Assembly (NCBI GenBank): GCA_009778535.1
Contig: WRJP01000035.1
Coordinates: 1-14,157 of the forward strand
Length of the DNA stretch: 14,157 bases
Direction: 5' to 3'
From: Propionibacteriaceae bacterium
GTDB taxonomy: Bacteria; Actinomycetota; Actinomycetes; Propionibacteriales; Propionibacteriaceae
Part shown: in pieces, positions 12,984 to 14,157 of the stretch
How the letters are laid out: each line of letters begins with the position of its first letter
Position numbering within the stretch: position 1 is the first letter of the stretch
Program-made: the position numbers and the translations under genes
The notes under the pieces: generated by a model
Database searches by the model: none
What the model was told of the DNA's origin: nothing
What the model saw: the letters and a program-made list of their open reading frames with translations, nothing else

Positions 12984-14157
12984 TTGGGATATCGCAGACG
13001 GGTGGTTGACACTACTCTTGATGAAGTCCAGCCAGACTTGGCAGCAGTGTCGTTGTATGGCCCAAAGGGTGTTGGAAAAACCGCTACTGCGCAGCGGAGA
13101 GCTGCGAGTTCTCTGCGCCTGGATCTGACAGATGATGTTGAACGCCTGCTTGCCGATCCTGGGCTCTTGCGGACACTGCCTGCCCCATTGTTAATCGATG
13201 AGTGGCAGAGAGTTCCACAGGTGTGGGATTGGATTCGCCGCGAAGTAGACGCCACTTCTGCTGCGGGCAGATTTTTGATCACCGGAAGCTCAGCGCCTAG
13301 AGGTGCAGCTATTCACTCGGGGGCAGGCCGGATCGTAGGGTTTCGTGTACGTCCACTTTCACTTGCTGAACGAGAGGGGGCGCGGCCGAGTGTCAGCCTT
13401 TCCAAAATGCTATCTGGTAATGCGTCAATTGAGGGAGAGACTGACGTTGTTCTCGAAAATTATGTCACCGAAATAGTTGGCTCCGGATTTCCTGGAATTC
13501 GAAATTCGAGCAGCGAACGCGTTCAACGAGCTCTGCTCGACACCTACATAGACAATGTCGTACAGCGAGAATTTGCTGAGCAAGGGTTTCCGGTACGAAA
13601 ACCGGAGACTCTGCGAGCATGGCTTGCAGGGTATGCCGCAGCGACTGCCAGCACAGCTAAATATGTTGAGATTCTGGATGCTGCTACCTCAAACCAATCA
13701 GACAAACCGGCAAAGACAACGACAATGATATATAGACAGGCGCTAGAAGGACTGTGGTTACTAGACCCGACCCCAGCCTGGCTCCCAAGAGCATCGTTCT
13801 TAGCTCAATTGGGACAGGCAGCGAAACATCATCTTGCTGACACTGCGCTGGCAGCGAGGCTGCTCAATCTTGATGCCGCTTCTCTGATGGGAGGCCACTA
13901 CAATCAGACATCGCTTGGGCGGGGCACAATTTTGGGCATGTTGTTTGAGTCTTTGGCAGACTTGTCGGTAAAGGTATATGCCCAAGCCGCTGAAGCGTCG
14001 GTGTATCACCTGCGAGATCGAAATGGCCGCCACGAGATTGATTTGATCGTTGAAGGACTGGGTGGGCGAGTTGTCGCTTTTGAAGTCAAACTGGCAGCCA
14101 CTTTGCCATCTGGTTCAGGAGAAAACCTGCACTGGCTAAAAAGAGTGCTCGGCGCCC
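12984..14157 (+). CDS. DUF4143-type AAA ATPase (C-terminus cut by window edge)
   Basis: A single-protein AAA_14/DUF4143 ATPase; 391 codons are seen and the frame is open at the right edge. Walker A GPKGVGKT lies at 26-33, Walker B LLIDEWQ at 69-75, and the sensor strand GRFLITGS at 95-102. The DUF4143 part contains DTYIDNVVQREF. The C-terminal HEIDLIVEG then AFEVK (EID 351-353, EVK 367-369) has the D-x(n)-E-x-K spacing of a PD-(D/E)XK-like fold. I start it at TTG 12984: AGGAG lies five bases upstream and the protein then begins MGYRRRVVD, as family members do. GTG at 12978 overlaps that ribosome site and is less likely. The family is common as stand-alone accessory genes and its function is unclear. 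Perhaps 15-30 residues are missing, judging by usual family length. Confidence 0.87.
   Translation, partial: MGYRRRVVDTTLDEVQPDLAAVSLYGPKGVGKTATAQRRAASSLRLDLTDDVERLLADPGLLRTLPAPLLIDEWQRVPQVWDWIRREVDATSAAGRFLITGSSAPRGAAIHSGAGRIVGFRVRPLSLAEREGARPSVSLSKMLSGNASIEGETDVVLENYVTEIVGSGFPGIRNSSSERVQRALLDTYIDNVVQREFAEQGFPVRKPETLRAWLAGYAAATASTAKYVEILDAATSNQSDKPAKTTTMIYRQALEGLWLLDPTPAWLPRASFLAQLGQAAKHHLADTALAARLLNLDAASLMGGHYNQTSLGRGTILGMLFESLADLSVKVYAQAAEASVYHLRDRNGRHEIDLIVEGLGGRVVAFEVKLAATLPSGSGENLHWLKRVLGA

Noticed and set aside
12770..13282. 170-codon minus-strand frame spanning the MFS end and ATPase start
   Set aside because: Antisense to the Walker A and B regions of the DUF4143 gene, with a low-complexity Ser/Arg-rich product typical of shadow frames.

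Overview
The window most likely comes from a low-to-medium-GC actinobacterium, possibly an Actinomycetaceae-type organism. This is an inference. It rests on a LAL-type LuxR regulator, a DUF853/HerA-like ATPase, a DUF1015 protein, frequent GTG/TTG starts, and several genes whose start codon sits a few bases after a TANNNT -10 element with no Shine-Dalgarno (leaderless style). Composition is uneven: a sampled 120-base stretch of the toxin gene is about 58% G+C, while one in the MFS transporter gene is about 33%. No rRNA, tRNA, CRISPR array, insertion sequence or phage gene was recognised.

Layout, left to right. (1) 1-627, minus strand: the N-terminal part of a secreted protein with a signal peptide and 119-residue tandem repeats that are almost identical at DNA level; it runs off the left edge. 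(2) 628-961: a divergent control region holding a promoter with an OmpR/PhoB-style direct repeat, a G9 tract and two palindromes. (3) 962-3840, plus strand: a DUF1015 protein and a succinyl-CoA:acetate CoA-transferase/acetyl-CoA hydrolase, closed by a clear terminator. (4) 3995-4924: thioredoxin reductase. (5) 5002-5672, minus: an AbrB-type antitoxin and PIN-domain toxin operon with an ATGA overlap. (6) 5673-5780: a short intergenic region with a possible operator and a plus-strand double-hairpin/terminator unit that may be a small RNA. (7) 5781-6431 minus and 6456-7208 plus: a SpoU/TrmH RNA methyltransferase and a DedA membrane protein, diverging from a 24-bp gap. (8) 7381-9843: an 820-residue LuxR-family ATPase regulator. 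(9) 10040-11566: a DUF853/HerA-like ATPase. (10) 11690-12844: an MFS transporter whose true start appears to be a non-standard codon upstream. (11) 12984-end: a DUF4143-type ATPase, cut by the right edge.

Most of the window is housekeeping or single-gene units and does not form one obvious pathway. The CoA-transferase fits acetate/succinate metabolism and TrxB fits thiol redox. The toxin-antitoxin pair is self-contained. No complete new multi-gene system is apparent. The best leads are the repeat-bearing secreted protein with its possibly variable promoter, the double-hairpin transcript candidate at 5698-5779, the back-to-back leaderless promoters at 6432-6455, and the probable ATT start of the transporter.
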